Assembly: GCA_026413225.1 (NCBI GenBank)
Contig: CM048552.1
Location: forward strand, 169,768,053 to 169,832,052
Direction of reading: 5' to 3'
DNA length: 64,000 nt
Origin: Otis tarda
Lineage: Eukaryota; Chordata; Aves; Otidiformes; Otididae
The notes under the pieces were generated by a model that saw nothing but the letters and a program-made list of their open reading frames with translations, did no database searches and was not told the DNA's origin. This document shows positions 62,101 to 64,000 of this stretch, in pieces. The translations under genes and the position numbers were made by a program. How positions within the stretch are numbered: the stretch's first letter is position 1; each line of letters begins with the position of its first letter.

Positions 62101-64000
62101 CAAAGACGGCTGCCCAAGCATGTGCTAAATATTGCCGCTCCTGACTTTAAACAGCACACCAAGGAATACAACATCACCTTCTAGTCTTTGAAACAATACT
62201 GAGAAGCAAAAGAAAAAGAATTGAAAGGGTTTAGCAATGTACTTTACTTCTACTCTTTTTTTATTTTAAGACTTCATGAAAATTATATTTCCATCCTAAT
62301 AAAATCCTTCAGTATAAAGGAATTCTATCATAAAGCTATTAGAAAGACACCATTAAACCTCGAAGTGTCTTCTTTCATGATATGTGCTTCACCATAACAA
62401 GCAAACTGCCTGATCCCTGTGAACTGTCTTCGACAATTACTGCTCATATTGTGGTTGTGAGCCACAAGAAAGCTTTAGAAAGATTTTTACCATGTCCAGC
62501 TGCATGTACAAACAATCGCCAGGGCCACATTTGCTTTAATATGGGTGATCACCAGCCTGGGGTAACTGTAAGTACTTGGAAGGAGCTAATTACAGAACTG
62601 TATTTCATCCTGATATATGGCCAAATGCTATACAAATAATACATACAGTGAAAAGCATCTAATTTACGCTGCATGTGAAAAAGGAAGGTGATGTATCTAA
62701 CACAAATGAGAAACATTAAATACGTTCTATTTTCTTAATTTCTTTCTACTGGCATAATAACTATGAATTCAGAATATATTGTCGATGTTATTCAAGACAT
62801 TGATTGCTTTGTTAATTTAAGTATTTGTCAACCCAGAATAAATTGTAGGTCAGTGATTTGAATACAATCTACATCAGTAATGATCTGAGGCTAGATCCAG
62901 CCCCCTCTGCAGAATCATTTTGGCATCTGTAGGGTTTCAAGCCGGAGTCCAGAATACACCATCTGATGATTGCTCAGTGATCTATATGGCATGAGCTCCT
63001 CTATAAAGATCGGTGTCCAGCATGCAAAAGCTTTAATCTGTAAGTAATTGAGTGAAAAAATTGCTCTGTCACACTCCATCTACCCAAGAGAACTGCCCAT
63101 CCATTGAAGGATGCTGGTGTAGGGAGGTGCTTTCCGATAACGGTACTTTATATGCTTTCTGAACACAAGACTCCAGAACTGCTGCTTTAGTTTGCAAGAA
63201 TGAAATTCACCACTTGTTTATCACTAATGACCAGATAATTTGCAGGAGTCAGTGGGAAAACAGGGAAGACAGGGAGCACTTACAGGAATTTATCCAAGTC
63301 AGATGCAGAACAATAAACTGATTCCAAGAAAAATGATGGATAAAAGGTGTTGAGAAAGAAAATGTCCTCAGAAAGGATGAGATTTTAAAAAATAATAGGT
63401 ATCAGTCATGTCTTTAGCAAGAGTTTTCCTGTGTTTGGTCTTCAGCTGTTTTTGTGAAAACACGGAAGGGCTAATAGGAGCTGGACAAGGTTTTTTTTAT
63501 AGGGACAGCTCTATAAGACAAGGTAGGGTTAAGGAAGACCAATTATTGAGATTTTTTGCTGCATTTTATTCCTCAGATTGATTATTCCTGAAGAAAGCGT
63601 GAGCTCATGGAATGATATCTAGACACACCTCCAAAACCCACAGCTACATAAAATCAACAGAAAGCAAAGGAGGCTTCCCTCAGAGATGGACATCTTGCCC
63701 AGTGTCACAGCACCAGCTAGGACCTCTTTTCCAGCACTGCCACTGGAGTCTCCCTTAAGCCAAACTTGTCCTGTACTTTTAACAGCTTCATAGCTTCTGT
63801 AGTGGGACACAGTTTCACTGGAATAGCAGAGAGAAAGGCAAAGAACAGCCTGTCTCTTTCGTAGTTAAAAGACGTGGGACTGCCAGAGGCCTCTTCAGTA
63901 GGTAATAAAAGAAAGCATCTACCCAACCTGCAAGATAGTTGACATCCAGTAGTAATGCAGAGCAAGTGCTTCCTTCTATGGCCATATTTTCATACAAGGT
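56153..64000. other. AT-rich non-coding stretch, nothing recognised
   Basis: No repeat family, RNA gene or exon was supported. The longest open frame (174 codons, + strand, 59658-60182) has no recognisable domain. A low-complexity AAACTT/TTAAAC cluster lies at 56866-56945, and T- or A-rich runs near 58190, 59130, 61300 and 61850. Confidence 0.5.

Noticed and set aside
1..64000. CRISPR arrays, operons, phage or defence systems
   Set aside because: No spaced direct-repeat array, no clustered same-strand genes and no ribosome-binding-site structure. The sequence is vertebrate (avian) in character.

Overview
This window reads as AT-rich, CpG-poor, non-coding DNA from a bird. The main evidence is the repeats. 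At least six CR1 LINE copies or fragments carry the avian CR1 3' end (repeated ATTCTATG or ATTCTGTG units), and there is one long LTR of the avian ERVL-like type. The usual mammalian interspersed repeats (Alu, B1, L1) were not recognised. I found no complete cellular protein-coding gene, no rRNA and no functional tRNA. It is most likely intronic or intergenic sequence of a large locus.

Layout. 1-12256 is unique AT-rich sequence with simple repeats. A CR1 fragment (+) lies at 12257-12394 and a CR1 3' end (+) at 14830-14968. A diverged CR1 (-) is at 20501-20882. At 22318-24420 is the best-preserved element: a minus-strand CR1 with a 659-codon open ORF2 frame that joins the 3' terminus abruptly, so the second half of the reverse transcriptase is missing. 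After another unique stretch, 33363-35000 holds a second long minus-strand CR1 that keeps the RT catalytic motif. It directly abuts a third, older CR1 piece (35002-35698) that repeats part of the same region. Unique sequence follows to 52068, then an older CR1 (-) at 52069-52580, a solo LTR (+) at about 52795-53989 with a GCAAC(T) target duplication, and a plus-strand CR1 with its 3' tail at 55528-56152. The rest is unique sequence.

Possible host-gene content is limited to two candidate minus-strand exons (45199-45463 and 19431-19500). Each has good splice signals, and their reading phases fit together. I do not recognise the protein and hold both at low confidence. A CpG-dense patch (49297-49460) and a tRNA-like segment (37680-37745) are the other points of note.

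No operon, CRISPR array or defence-type system is present. The interesting material is how the retrotransposon copies were rearranged: an internal deletion with microhomology, a palindrome-forming 15-bp insertion, and a head-to-tail pair of CR1 pieces.
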